Shown here piece by piece: positions 8,624 to 17,017 of a stretch of DNA of 64,000 bases; within the stretch, counting starts at the first letter, position 1, and each line of letters begins with the position of its first letter. Both the position numbers and the translations under genes were made by a program. The notes under the pieces were generated by a model. That model did not search any database and was not told where the DNA came from. It saw nothing but the letters and a program-made list of their open reading frames with translations. The stretch lies in NCBI GenBank assembly GCA_900764045.1, contig CAAFMN010000005.1, forward strand, positions 1 through 64,000, read 5' to 3'. This DNA is from Clostridia bacterium. GTDB taxonomy: Bacteria > Bacillota > Clostridia > Lachnospirales > Bianqueaceae.

Positions 8624-8629
8624 ACCGTT

Positions 8630-9580
8630 TTAGTCCTCCTTATAGCTTCCCTTATAAAAATTACGTGCCAGGAAGCGGTTATACTCCGTCCACTCCCCTT
8701 CTGTCTGATCATTCTTTAAGAATTCCTCAACCATCTTCAGCTTGGCATCCGTATTGTCGGCCAGATGGATGATCATCGCCTCCAGCGTCATCGGCACCTT
8801 AGGAGAACCAAATTCCAATTCTCCATGGTGCGACAGAATGATATGTTCCAGCTCCAAGAGAAGCTCCTGCGGAAATCCGCTGATCTTGGCCGCTTCATCC
8901 CGGATCTTATCATAGCCGATCATAATATGTCCCAACAGCTGCCCCTCTGTACTGTAATCCCCGGCAGGCATAGGATTCAGCTCCCATAACTTTCCGATAT
9001 CATGCAGCAATGCAGCGGCAACCACCAGATCCCGATTGACAGGGCTGTACTGTCCCGCCAAATACTCCGCGAGTCTTGTCACCGAAGTCACATGCTCCAG
9101 ATACCCCCCGACAAAATTATGATGAACACTCTTGGCCGCGGGATGCAGCCGAATTCGTTCCTTTAATACCGGATCCTTCTGGTAAAAAGCCTCCAATAGC
9201 TTTTTCAGATACGGATCATGGATGGAAGCTGTCCAATCCAGAATCTGGCGGTACATCTCATTGATGTCCTTCTGCGTCGAAGGCGAGTAATCCGCCGGAT
9301 TATATTCTCCGGGTTCGCTTTTCCGCAGACGCTGAATATTCATCTGCGGTTCTCCCTGAAAAGATGTGATTGTGGCGTCTACCTTGATAAAATCACCCTT
9401 GGAAAAATCCCCGATCTGTGTATTGATTTCCCATACCTTGGCGGAAATCGTACCGGTCTTATCCTGCAAGGTAAGTGAAAGATAGCTTTTCCCCGCCTTC
9501 GTATGAAACAGTGCTTTTTCCTTGCACAGATAATGCTCTATTACTTTCTGTCCTTCTCGTAAATTCTGAATATAGTTCAT
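8630..9580 (-). CDS. yhaM: 3'-5' exoribonuclease, YhaM type (OB fold plus HD domain)
   Basis: 316 residues, the usual length for YhaM. An N-terminal OB-fold RNA-binding domain (about 15-90) is followed by an HD phosphohydrolase domain. The metal ligands are visible in HHNFVGGYLEH near 163, LLHDIGKLWE near 202 and ILSHHGELE near 250. YhaM trims single-stranded RNA or DNA 3' ends in Firmicutes in a metal-dependent way and acts in the cytoplasm. It is the first gene of an operon with rlmD, under an extended -10 promoter at 9611-9619, with an AAAGGGGAG SD. Confidence 0.88.
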   Translation of the reverse strand: MNYIQNLREGQKVIEHYLCKEKALFHTKAGKSYLSLTLQDKTGTISAKVWEINTQIGDFSKGDFIKVDATITSFQGEPQMNIQRLRKSEPGEYNPADYSPSTQKDINEMYRQILDWTASIHDPYLKKLLEAFYQKDPVLKERIRLHPAAKSVHHNFVGGYLEHVTSVTRLAEYLAGQYSPVNRDLVVAAALLHDIGKLWELNPMPAGDYSTEGQLLGHIMIGYDKIRDEAAKISGFPQELLLELEHIILSHHGELEFGSPKVPMTLEAMIIHLADNTDAKLKMVEEFLKNDQTEGEWTEYNRFLARNFYKGSYKED

Positions 9581-9610
9581 CGCTTCAGACTCCCCTTTCT
9601 CTATACGGAC

Positions 9611-9619
9611 ATTATAACA
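9611..9619 (-). promoter_or_regulatory. Extended -10 promoter of yhaM-rlmD
   Basis: The minus strand reads TGTTATAAT, an extended -10 element, about 30 bases upstream of the yhaM ATG. The -35 region is weak, as is common with a TGn extension. Confidence 0.6.
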
Positions 9620-9701
9620 GATTTCAGCTGATTTGAATATAGCAAATTCCTTTTTTCAAAAAATACCCGCCTGTTACCAAGCGAGCCTCCCTAAAATCTA
9701 A

Positions 9702-9739
9702 AAAAAGGGTATCCGGCTTTTACACCGAATACCCTTTTT
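9702..9739. terminator. Rho-independent terminator after the htrA-like gene
   Basis: AAAAAGGGTATCCGG and CCGAATACCCTTTTT pair across a seven-base loop with a single G-T wobble, with T-runs readable on both strands. It lies directly after the htrA-like stop and can also stop transcription from the other side. Confidence 0.85.
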
Positions 9740-9753
9740 CTGAATCTGTATGA

Positions 9754-11193
9754 TTACTGCGGTTTCTGCCGCAAAGTCATTGTCAGCTCTACAGTCTCCG
9801 TCTCACCGTTCATATAGCCTCTCAGGACTTCTACCGTTACCGTCTGGCCAACCTCGCACTCATCAAGCCATTCCTTAAGGTCATCAAAATTATTGATCGT
9901 ATTGCCATTAAATCCGATGATCACGTCATAGACCTTCAGACCGGCCTCTGCTGCGGGGCTGCCGTCATTCACATTGGCAACCAACACGCCCATGGGCAGT
10001 TCGTAATACTCCGCCCAGCTAGACTGACTGTTGTTCGGGTGGAAATTCATTACATCGTATCCGGAGAATCCCATATAAGGCTTCTCTACGTAGCCGACAC
10101 GGATCAGCTCTCCAATTACACTCTTAGCGATAGAGGTCGGTATCGCAAATCCGATACCCTCGGAATCCTCGATCGTCATATCCAGCGTAAATCCGATTAC
10201 TTCGCCGCGTCCGTTAAAGAGTACGCCGCTGGTATTGACGGCTGCGTCCGTCTGGAGCATATCCATCGTGATCGCCGTGTTGTTTACAGTAAACGATACG
10301 CTTCTCTCCAAGCCGCTGATCGTTCCCAGGGACGGAGTGCTGTAATATCCTCTCGGAGAGCTGAACGTCAACGCGAGATCACCCAGCACCATACCGGTGC
10401 TGTCGCCAAGTGTGGCAACCTTGAGTGAAGTTCTCTGCACTTCATCAATATCGTTCTTCTTTACCTTCAGCACTGCCAGATCCGTATCACTATCAATCCC
10501 CTGCAGCTCCGGCGTATAGACATTCTCATCATCTTCTCCGAAGATCAGCTGTACGCTGTTGGTCGAAGTCAGGATATGATAGGCTGTCGCCACATATACA
10601 TATTCATCGTCCTCTCCTACAATCGCGCCGGTCGCATATCCGGATCCCGTGATAATAGTCGCCAGAGAATGCGATACATCTTCAACAATGTCGGCAACGC
10701 TGGAATATGTGGAATTCTGCAGTTCCTTGGCGTCCGTCCGTTCAATGGAACCGCCCTCTGCCAGAATCGCGCTCTTACTGCTCTCAGCCTTGGAAAGCCC
10801 CAAGTAACTGCCGGCTACGGATGCTCCGAAGGCTCCGCCGATCGTCAGCACGGCGCACAATACGGCGACTGCCGCCTTGGCTCCCTTGCCGCTCTTTTTC
10901 TTCTTGGGCGGCTGCGGCTGGTAAGTATAATAACCACCGTAAGGAGGCGTTCCGTACGGCGGCTGGCCGCCACCCTGGTAAGGCTGCTGATACTGCTGCT
11001 GGTACGGCTGCTGTTGATACGGCTGGCTGTTGTATCCCCATTGCTGGGAAGTCTGCGTATCCTGATGTATCTGTTCCGCGGTATATCTATACTGCGTATT
11101 CTCCGTGTTCTCCGTCTTTTCCGGTTCCTGTCCCTGCTCCTGCGGTGCATCCTCTATCTGATTCAGATCCTGCATCTCTTTGTTTTCATCCAT
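9754..11193 (-). CDS. HtrA-like membrane-anchored serine protease with PDZ domain; atypical active site
   Basis: 479 residues. Residues 1-100 are a cytosolic, Gln/Tyr/Pro-rich disordered region ending in a lysine cluster. One membrane segment spans about 104-130, and the rest is extracellular. The trypsin-like domain keeps His206 (TAYHIL), Asp238 (SDTDLAVL) and a Ser at 322. The usual catalytic segment NPGNSGGP is replaced by the shorter VNTSGVL, losing the oxyanion-hole Gly two residues before Ser. A PDZ domain covers about 375-470. HtrA proteases handle misfolded envelope proteins. This one may have altered or lost proteolysis and act as a chaperone or sensor. SD AGAGGAGG precedes the ATG. 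The gene is single and flanked by terminators. Confidence 0.85.
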   Translation of the reverse strand: MDENKEMQDLNQIEDAPQEQGQEPEKTENTENTQYRYTAEQIHQDTQTSQQWGYNSQPYQQQPYQQQYQQPYQGGGQPPYGTPPYGGYYTYQPQPPKKKKSGKGAKAAVAVLCAVLTIGGAFGASVAGSYLGLSKAESSKSAILAEGGSIERTDAKELQNSTYSSVADIVEDVSHSLATIITGSGYATGAIVGEDDEYVYVATAYHILTSTNSVQLIFGEDDENVYTPELQGIDSDTDLAVLKVKKNDIDEVQRTSLKVATLGDSTGMVLGDLALTFSSPRGYYSTPSLGTISGLERSVSFTVNNTAITMDMLQTDAAVNTSGVLFNGRGEVIGFTLDMTIEDSEGIGFAIPTSIAKSVIGELIRVGYVEKPYMGFSGYDVMNFHPNNSQSSWAEYYELPMGVLVANVNDGSPAAEAGLKVYDVIIGFNGNTINNFDDLKEWLDECEVGQTVTVEVLRGYMNGETETVELTMTLRQKPQ

Positions 11194-11321
11194 CTTGACT
11201 ACCTCCTCTTTGATCTAAAGCCCTGATGGGTTTGTTTATCCTTTGGATGATCTTATAGTAATCCCCAACTTTTAACTGCGTATGAACGAGTGGTAAAAAA
11301 AACGTATTTTTTGAAATTCTT

Positions 11322-11364
11322 TATAAAAAGAAAGAAGGAGAAGACTTCCTTGCGAAGTCTCTCC
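11322..11364 (-). terminator. Rho-independent terminator after the two-component operon
   Basis: On minus, GGAGAGACTTC pairs with GAAGTCTTCTCC around a short loop, followed by a T-rich tract, 14 bases after the histidine kinase stop. It ends the trmL-mutS2-regulator-kinase transcript. Confidence 0.75.
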
Positions 11365-11377
11365 CTCATCGAATATC

Positions 11378-12895
11378 TTATTTCTTCTCTATGAAGCTGA
11401 CCTGATTGGCAAGCGGCAGTGTAAAAGTAAACTTTGTACCCTCGCCCTCTTTGCTGAATACCTGAATGCCCTCACCGTGATTTACGATGATCTGCTTCAC
11501 AATCGCAAGCCCCAGTCCCATACCGGTCTTATTCAGACCGCGGGATTTGTCTCCCTTATGGAAGCGTTCGAAAATATGCCGGACAGCCTCCTCATCCATA
11601 CCGATTCCGGTATCCTGAACGCTGACCGATGCCTTTCGATTGATGATATCGCTAGATATCGTAATAGAATCTCCTTCATTGGTGAATTTGATCGCATTGT
11701 CAACCAGATTATAAATCACCCGCTGAATCTTATCCAGATCCGCATTCACATAGAGTCTTTCCTGAGCAAATTTGAACTCAATCTGCAGCTTTTTCTCTTC
11801 CGCGCGCTGCTCAAAACCCAGCGTCAGCTTGCGAATCATTTCATTGATATCAAAGCGTACAATATGAAGTTCATCCCGGCCGGACTCCATTCGATTCAAT
11901 TCCAACAGATCATTGGCCAGCTTGCTGAGGCGGTTGGTCTCATCAAAAACAATATTCAGATACTTATCATACTGATCCGGCGGAATCACACCGTCCAGCA
12001 TAGCCTGAACAAATCCTCGGATCGATGTCAGCGGTGAACGGAAATCATGGGAGATATTGGCAATAAACGCCTGCTGTGTCTCCTCAACCTCCTGCAGCTC
12101 TACCGCCATCAGATTGAAAGTCTTGGCAAGATCCGCGATCTCATCCCGAGTGCAGATCTCCACCTTTTTGCTGAAGTCTCCCTGGGTAATCGCCGCCGCG
12201 ATCTCCCGCATCTGGTTCACCGGTGTCACAATGCTGTTGGCCAGATATCCAATCATAATCGCGACCAGAATACTGATCAGACCGAATACGATCAGAACCA
12301 CCAAGAGCATGTTGTGAACGCTGTTGGAAATATCCCGCAGTCCGATATTCAGGAGGATAACCGCCGTAGACTCCACGTTCATCTCACGTGCCAGCACATT
12401 CTCATAATACAGCGTAGAATACGCCAGCGTCATTGTTTTCTGACTATAATATTCCGGGAACTGGTCCTCATACAGCCGGTCCTGCATCTGTCCGGTGCGA
12501 ACCGCTTCAATAAATACAGCACTCTCCGATGAGAGCTGAAGATCCTGTGTATCCGTGTCGCTTCCCAATCGGATGGTCGGCACAACTATGGAACTATCCG
12601 TCTGGGTGATGGGCTGCTTGCAGATCCAGATCTCGATTCCCTTGGCCCTGGCGACGGCGTCTAGTTTTTCCCGCATATACAGCGTAGTCTGAAAGGACGT
12701 CTGCTCCAAGGTTTCCTGAATGATCTGCTTGGTCGTAAGCAGATCCTCCTGTGACCGTTCCAGCATATAGGCTTGAAAAATCTTCGGGAAGATGCCCAGA
12801 ATACAGCCAAATATGATCAGAATGATCAGCAGATAGATACCGAACAGCTTAAAGCGGACGGAAAAAAGCCATCGGTGTTTGATCTCCGAAGGCAT
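11378..12895 (-). CDS. Sensor histidine kinase (HAMP, HisKA, HATPase)
   Basis: 505 residues. TM1 lies at about 14-36 and TM2 near 193-215, enclosing an extracellular sensor of about 155 residues with no family I can name. A HAMP linker follows (ANSIVTPVNQMREIA), then the HisKA H-box FIANISHDFRSPLTS with the phosphorylated His near 280, and an HATPase domain with N box (NLVDNAIKF), DTGIGMD and GLGLAIV. The gene begins one base after the response regulator stop, so they act as a pair. The layout matches envelope-stress sensors such as the CssS/BaeS/WalK-like group, but the signal is unknown. Cotranscription with mutS2 upstream is probable because spacing is short. Confidence 0.92.
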   Translation of the reverse strand: MPSEIKHRWLFSVRFKLFGIYLLIILIIFGCILGIFPKIFQAYMLERSQEDLLTTKQIIQETLEQTSFQTTLYMREKLDAVARAKGIEIWICKQPITQTDSSIVVPTIRLGSDTDTQDLQLSSESAVFIEAVRTGQMQDRLYEDQFPEYYSQKTMTLAYSTLYYENVLAREMNVESTAVILLNIGLRDISNSVHNMLLVVLIVFGLISILVAIMIGYLANSIVTPVNQMREIAAAITQGDFSKKVEICTRDEIADLAKTFNLMAVELQEVEETQQAFIANISHDFRSPLTSIRGFVQAMLDGVIPPDQYDKYLNIVFDETNRLSKLANDLLELNRMESGRDELHIVRFDINEMIRKLTLGFEQRAEEKKLQIEFKFAQERLYVNADLDKIQRVIYNLVDNAIKFTNEGDSITISSDIINRKASVSVQDTGIGMDEEAVRHIFERFHKGDKSRGLNKTGMGLGLAIVKQIIVNHGEGIQVFSKEGEGTKFTFTLPLANQVSFIEKK

Positions 12896-12896
12896 A

Positions 12897-13589
12897 TTAC
12901 TTCACCTCGAACTTATATCCGACGCCCCATACCGTCTTGATGCCCCAAGGTTCATTATGATCGTCATTATCCAGCTTTTCACGGATTCTCTTGATATGTA
13001 CATCGACGGTACGAGTATCTCCGTAATACTCATATCCCCAGATCTGATTCAAAAGCTGCTCGCGGGTAAATACCTGATTGGGATGGGATGCCAGGAAAAA
13101 CAGCAGCTCCAGCTCCTTGGGCGGCATCTCAATATCCTTGTCATGATAGTTGACGGAATAATTGGACTGGTTAATGATGAGCCCAGGGAAAATCAGCTTC
13201 TTCAGATTGGTTTCCTTGGTCTCCGTACGGCGCAGCACGGCTTTGACACGTGCTACCAGCTCCTTATTATCAAACGGCTTGACGATATAATCGTCCGCTC
13301 CCAGTTCCAGTCCCAATACCTTATCAAAGGTCTCTCCCTTGGCTGTCAGAAAGATCACCGGCGTCGCTCCCTGTTTCCGGATCTCCCGGCAAGTCTCATA
13401 TCCGTCCATCTCCGGCATCATCACATCCAGAATGACCAGATTCGGAGAAAACTTCTGAATCTGCTTCAACGCTTCCTTGCCGTTATGGGCTCTCTCTGTC
13501 TCAAACCCTTCCTTAACCAGATACAGACAGATCAGCTCCGCGATATTGGAATCGTCGTCCACTACCAAAATTCTCTGTTTTGCTGCCAA
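12897..13589 (-). CDS. OmpR/PhoB-family response regulator
   Basis: 230 residues, the standard length. The receiver domain has acidic residues in VVDDDSN, the phospho-acceptor Asp in LVILDVMMPEMDG near residue 54, Thr in FLTAKGE and Lys in DDYIVKPFD. The C-terminal winged helix (about 130-228) includes ELELLFFLASHPNQVFTREQLL and the recognition-helix region RTVDVHIKRIREKL. It is the cognate partner of the downstream kinase. Its targets are unknown; the htrA-like gene just beyond the terminator is a plausible one, by analogy with CssRS control of HtrA in Bacillus (inference). Confidence 0.93.
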   Translation of the reverse strand: MAAKQRILVVDDDSNIAELICLYLVKEGFETERAHNGKEALKQIQKFSPNLVILDVMMPEMDGYETCREIRKQGATPVIFLTAKGETFDKVLGLELGADDYIVKPFDNKELVARVKAVLRRTETKETNLKKLIFPGLIINQSNYSVNYHDKDIEMPPKELELLFFLASHPNQVFTREQLLNQIWGYEYYGDTRTVDVHIKRIREKLDNDDHNEPWGIKTVWGVGYKFEVK

Positions 13590-13595
13590 TTTGAC

Positions 13596-15995
13596 TCATC
13601 CTTTCTTCAATTCTACTATAGTTACACCATTCTCGCCCTCACCGTAGGTTCCCAAACGGAAAGATTTCACCTGCGGTCTGCGTTTTAAGAACTTCTGAAC
13701 CTCCCGGCGCAGTACGCCGGTTCCCTTGCCATGAATAACGGTAATCTTCTCCAGACCTGCCAGATAGGCATCATCCAGATATTTATCCAGCGTACCCAGG
13801 GCTTCCTCCGTATTCATTCCGCGCAGGTCTACCTCTGCGGACACCGTTGCCGCCTTACCGTAAGCTCCGGCCCGAACTCCCTTATCGGCCGATTTCTCTG
13901 GCGCCTTGGGACGCTCTTCCTTCTCTGAGACAATGGCCGTAATGTCTGCCGCCCTCACATTCATCTGAAGGATTCCTGCCTGTACAACCAGCATGCCTCT
14001 GGGATCCGGCGGGCTTAAGATAATACAATCGTTGTCAATCGTCCCCAACCGTACCTTAACGCCCTTTTGAAGTTGCTTGGGATCGATCGTTCCCTTCTTG
14101 CGTCCGGAAGAAGCAGCCAGATCCTTGTCCATTTCATCGGCTCCCTTACGCAGCCTTGCCCGGCTCTCTTCCAGTGTTCGCATATCGATCTTGGCCCCAT
14201 CGCGGATCATCCGGTTCATGGTCTGAATGTTCTCATCCGCCTCGGCCTTGGCTCTGCGCAGAATCTCACGCGCCTCTTCCCTCGCCGTGCGCAGAATCTT
14301 ATCCTGCTTCTCCGCAAGCTTCTCCTCCTGAGTCTTTGCGGCCTTCTGCAGCGCCGTAATCTCCATGCGGAGGCTCCGGATCTTATCCTGTTCCGCCTCT
14401 GCCTGGCGCCGTCTTGCTTCCAGCTCGCTCATCATCTCTTCAAACTTGATATCGTTGCCTTCCAACAGCTCCTTGGCCTGCTCGATGATCTCACCGGAGA
14501 GTCCCAATCTTGAAGAGATCGCAAACGCATTACTTTTACCCGGAACTCCGATCAGGAGCCGATAGGTCGGCTTCAGAGTCTCCACATCAAATTCACAGCT
14601 CGCGTTCTCCACGCCTTCCGTGCTGAGCGCGTAAACTTTCAGCTCACTGTAATGCGTAGTCGCTGCCGTTAAAATATGCTGTCTGCGGAGATTTTCCAAA
14701 ATAGCGTTGGCGAGCGCCGCGCCCTCTACCGGATCCGTGCCCGCTCCCAACTCATCAAAAAGCACCAGGGACTGCGGCGTCACCTTACTCAGGATCTCTA
14801 CGATATTCACCATATGAGAAGAAAATGTACTCAGGCTTTGCTCAATGCTCTGTTCGTCTCCGATATCAGCAAACACCTGATCTACAACCGTCAGAACCGC
14901 TCTGGAGGATGTCGGAATATGAAGCCCCGCCTGTCCCATCAGCGTTAGAAGTCCCAATGTCTTAAGGCTGACGGTCTTACCGCCTGTATTGGGTCCTGTA
15001 ATGATCAGCGATGTAAAATCTCCGCCCAGACAGATATGAATCGGCACCACTTTGGAGGCTTCAATCAACGGATGTCTGGCTCCCGGCAGATCAATCCTCC
15101 GTTCCTCACCAAAGCGCGGTCGTACCGCATTCATATCACAAGCCAGTTTTGCCTTGGCAAAGATAAAGTCCAGCCGTGCCATCACCTGAATATCCTCTGT
15201 AAGTTCTCGTGCAATCTTCTGCACCATATCACTCAGATTCCGCAGGATCCGTTCGATCTCTTCCTTCTCTTCCGCCGCGAGCTCTGTCACTTTGTTGTTC
15301 AACACCACAACCGCCATAGGCTCAACAAAAACTGTAGAGCCGCTGGAGGACTGATCATGCACCATGCCCTTTACGCTTCCGCGGAATTCCGCCTTGACCG
15401 GAAGGCAATATCTGCCGGACCGGAAGGTTACAACTGGATCCTGCAGCATCTTACTGTAAACCGGTGAATGGATCATATCATTCAGCTGTGTTCTCACCTG
15501 CTGCTGTGCCTTCAAAATCTGACGGCGTATGGTTGCCAGGCGCTCACTCGCATGATCATCCATCTCCTCTTCCGAGAGGATGCAGCGTTCAATCTCCTTC
15601 TCCTGTGAGGCATAATTTCCGAGTCCAGAAAAAAGCGGATCCAGCATCGGTCTCGGAGGCGTATCCTCGTCCTTCCGTCCATAGGCTTTTACCGTTTTGA
15701 TACTTCGCAGCGTATCCGCTGTCATGAGCAGCTCTCCCATCGACAAGAGACCACCCACACTCACCCTCTGCAATATCCCACGGATATCCCGGATTCCGCC
15801 AAAGGGTGGCTCTCCCTGCTGAATCAGCATTGTAAAGCCTTCTTCTGTCTCCTGCTGCAGACGCTCGATCTCCCACAGATCCGTCAACGGCTCCAGCGTT
15901 CCGCACAGCTCTTTTCCTGCCGCTGATGCGGCACGATCGGCTAAGAGCGTACGTATCTTATCAAACTCAAGCTTTTTCAGCGCTTTTTCTTCCAT
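13596..15995 (-). CDS. mutS2: MutS2 endonuclease/ATPase with Smr domain
   Basis: 799 residues from the ATG at 15995. A TTG at 16010 is also in frame, but GGGAG lies 8 bases before the ATG, which overlaps the trmL stop as TGATG. After a helical core, the MutS-type ATPase has Walker A ITGPNTGGKTVSLK near 330, STFSSHM and Walker B LFDELGAGTDP near 410. A long coiled coil with many Glu/Arg (about 510-620) follows, then a C-terminal Smr domain with VDLRGMNTEEAL and VIHGKGTGVLR. MutS2 lacks the mismatch-recognition domain. In Firmicutes it acts on recombination intermediates and rescues collided ribosomes through Smr. All key motifs are intact. Confidence 0.95.
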   Translation of the reverse strand: MEEKALKKLEFDKIRTLLADRAASAAGKELCGTLEPLTDLWEIERLQQETEEGFTMLIQQGEPPFGGIRDIRGILQRVSVGGLLSMGELLMTADTLRSIKTVKAYGRKDEDTPPRPMLDPLFSGLGNYASQEKEIERCILSEEEMDDHASERLATIRRQILKAQQQVRTQLNDMIHSPVYSKMLQDPVVTFRSGRYCLPVKAEFRGSVKGMVHDQSSSGSTVFVEPMAVVVLNNKVTELAAEEKEEIERILRNLSDMVQKIARELTEDIQVMARLDFIFAKAKLACDMNAVRPRFGEERRIDLPGARHPLIEASKVVPIHICLGGDFTSLIITGPNTGGKTVSLKTLGLLTLMGQAGLHIPTSSRAVLTVVDQVFADIGDEQSIEQSLSTFSSHMVNIVEILSKVTPQSLVLFDELGAGTDPVEGAALANAILENLRRQHILTAATTHYSELKVYALSTEGVENASCEFDVETLKPTYRLLIGVPGKSNAFAISSRLGLSGEIIEQAKELLEGNDIKFEEMMSELEARRRQAEAEQDKIRSLRMEITALQKAAKTQEEKLAEKQDKILRTAREEAREILRRAKAEADENIQTMNRMIRDGAKIDMRTLEESRARLRKGADEMDKDLAASSGRKKGTIDPKQLQKGVKVRLGTIDNDCIILSPPDPRGMLVVQAGILQMNVRAADITAIVSEKEERPKAPEKSADKGVRAGAYGKAATVSAEVDLRGMNTEEALGTLDKYLDDAYLAGLEKITVIHGKGTGVLRREVQKFLKRRPQVKSFRLGTYGEGENGVTIVELKKG

Positions 15996-16492
15996 CACAA
16001 ATTCTCCCAATCATACTTACGCAGGTGTCCCGTTTCCTGCAAACCCGCGAAATCCTGCTGCCGGAGTGCTTCATACAACACTACAGCTACAGCATTGGAC
16101 AGGTTCAGTGAGCGGAGATGTTCCGTCATCGGAATCCGAATACACCACTCCTTATTCTGCGCCAAAATCTCCTCCGGAATCCCGGCCGTCTCCTTACCGA
16201 ACATCAGATAATCATCCGGCTGATACACGGGCTCCGCATAGGTCCTCGGCCCTTTCGTTGTCGCCATATAAACCCTGGCCTCCGGATGAAGGCGGCGAAA
16301 CTCTGGATAGCTGTCATAGATCCGGATGTCCAGCTTATCCCAATAATCCAGCCCGGCTCTGCGCAGACTCTTTTCATCGAGCGAAAATCCAAGTGGGCGG
16401 ATCAGATGCAGACTCGCGCCGGTGCATGCGCAGGTTCTCGCGATATTTCCGGTATTCGCCGGAATCTCCGGCTCCAAAAGTACAATATTCAT
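15995..16492 (-). CDS. trmL: tRNA (cytidine/uridine-34-2'-O)-methyltransferase TrmL
   Basis: 165 residues, a standard minimal SPOUT enzyme. The N-terminal MNIVLLEPEIPANTGNIAR motif and the C-terminal knot residues (FGKETAGIPEE, IPMTEHLRSLNLSNAVAVVLYE) are typical. It 2'-O-methylates the wobble base of certain Leu tRNAs using SAM. It is the first gene of a minus-strand operon running into mutS2 by a one-base stop/start overlap, and is divergent from the perR-like gene. Confidence 0.93.
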   Translation of the reverse strand: MNIVLLEPEIPANTGNIARTCACTGASLHLIRPLGFSLDEKSLRRAGLDYWDKLDIRIYDSYPEFRRLHPEARVYMATTKGPRTYAEPVYQPDDYLMFGKETAGIPEEILAQNKEWCIRIPMTEHLRSLNLSNAVAVVLYEALRQQDFAGLQETGHLRKYDWENL

Positions 16493-16510
16493 GGCTTTTT
16501 AAAAATCTCC

Positions 16511-16539
16511 TTGACAGCCTCTTCTTTTTCTTTTATAAT
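16511..16539 (+). promoter_or_regulatory. Consensus sigma-A promoter of the perR-like gene
   Basis: TTGACA at 16511-16516, a 17-base spacer and TATAAT at 16534-16539 form a perfect consensus promoter, followed by the AAGGAGG SD at 16568 and ATG at 16580. Confidence 0.9.
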
Positions 16540-16547
16540 AATTATTA
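16533..16547. promoter_or_regulatory. PerR box (operator) over the -10 element
   Basis: TTATAATAATTATTA differs by one base from the Bacillus PerR consensus TTATAATNATTATAA. It covers the -10 hexamer of the perR-like gene and lies in the shared region with trmL. Binding would block the promoter, giving negative autoregulation. Confidence 0.75.
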
Positions 16548-16579
16548 TCAATTAGAATCTATTATTAAGGAGGTTACTC

Positions 16580-17017
16580 ATGGAACAAGCTGTTGCCTTA
16601 TTAAAGGATCACGGCCTGAAAGCAACACCGCAGCGTATCGCCATCTATAATTACCTGTGCGGTACGACAGCTCATCCCACGGTTGAGACCATCTTTTCGT
16701 CCCTTCATCCGTCCCATCCTACGATGAGCCTTGCCACCGTTTACAAAACTGTGGAATCCCTGCGGGATGCCGGTCTGATACAGCAGCTCAATGTCGGTGA
16801 GGATTGTTACCGCTATGACGCGGCCACCGCTCCTCATCCGCACATCCAGTGCCAACGCTGTAAACAAGTTTATGACTTGCCTGCTTCTCTCTTAGATAAT
16901 ATTGAAGCTCAGGCTGACGCTGCTTCATCCTTCCGGATTACCGGCGTTCAGGTCTACTTATACGGTTATTGTCCTCAATGTCAGCAGGAGCTTACAGCTC
17001 CTGCAAAAACTCACTGA
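16580..17017 (+). CDS. perR: Fur-family transcriptional regulator, PerR type
   Basis: 145 residues. An N-terminal winged helix (ATPQRIAIYNYL and LATVYKTVESLRDAGLI) is followed by a dimerisation domain with the metal site. His and Asp residues in YRYDAATAPHPHIQC, plus two CXXC pairs (CQRC near 94 and CPQC near 132), make up the structural zinc site and part of the sensing site. PerR senses peroxide through iron-catalysed His oxidation. The PerR box over its own promoter supports this assignment over Fur or Zur. Its last 26 bases overlap the convergent aminotransferase gene. Confidence 0.85.
   Translation: MEQAVALLKDHGLKATPQRIAIYNYLCGTTAHPTVETIFSSLHPSHPTMSLATVYKTVESLRDAGLIQQLNVGEDCYRYDAATAPHPHIQCQRCKQVYDLPASLLDNIEAQADAASSFRITGVQVYLYGYCPQCQQELTAPAKTH

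Noticed and set aside
10576..11226. Long plus-strand open frames opposite the htrA-like gene
   Set aside because: Low-complexity Leu/Arg-rich translations mirror the Gln/Tyr/Pro-rich N-terminus on the other strand.
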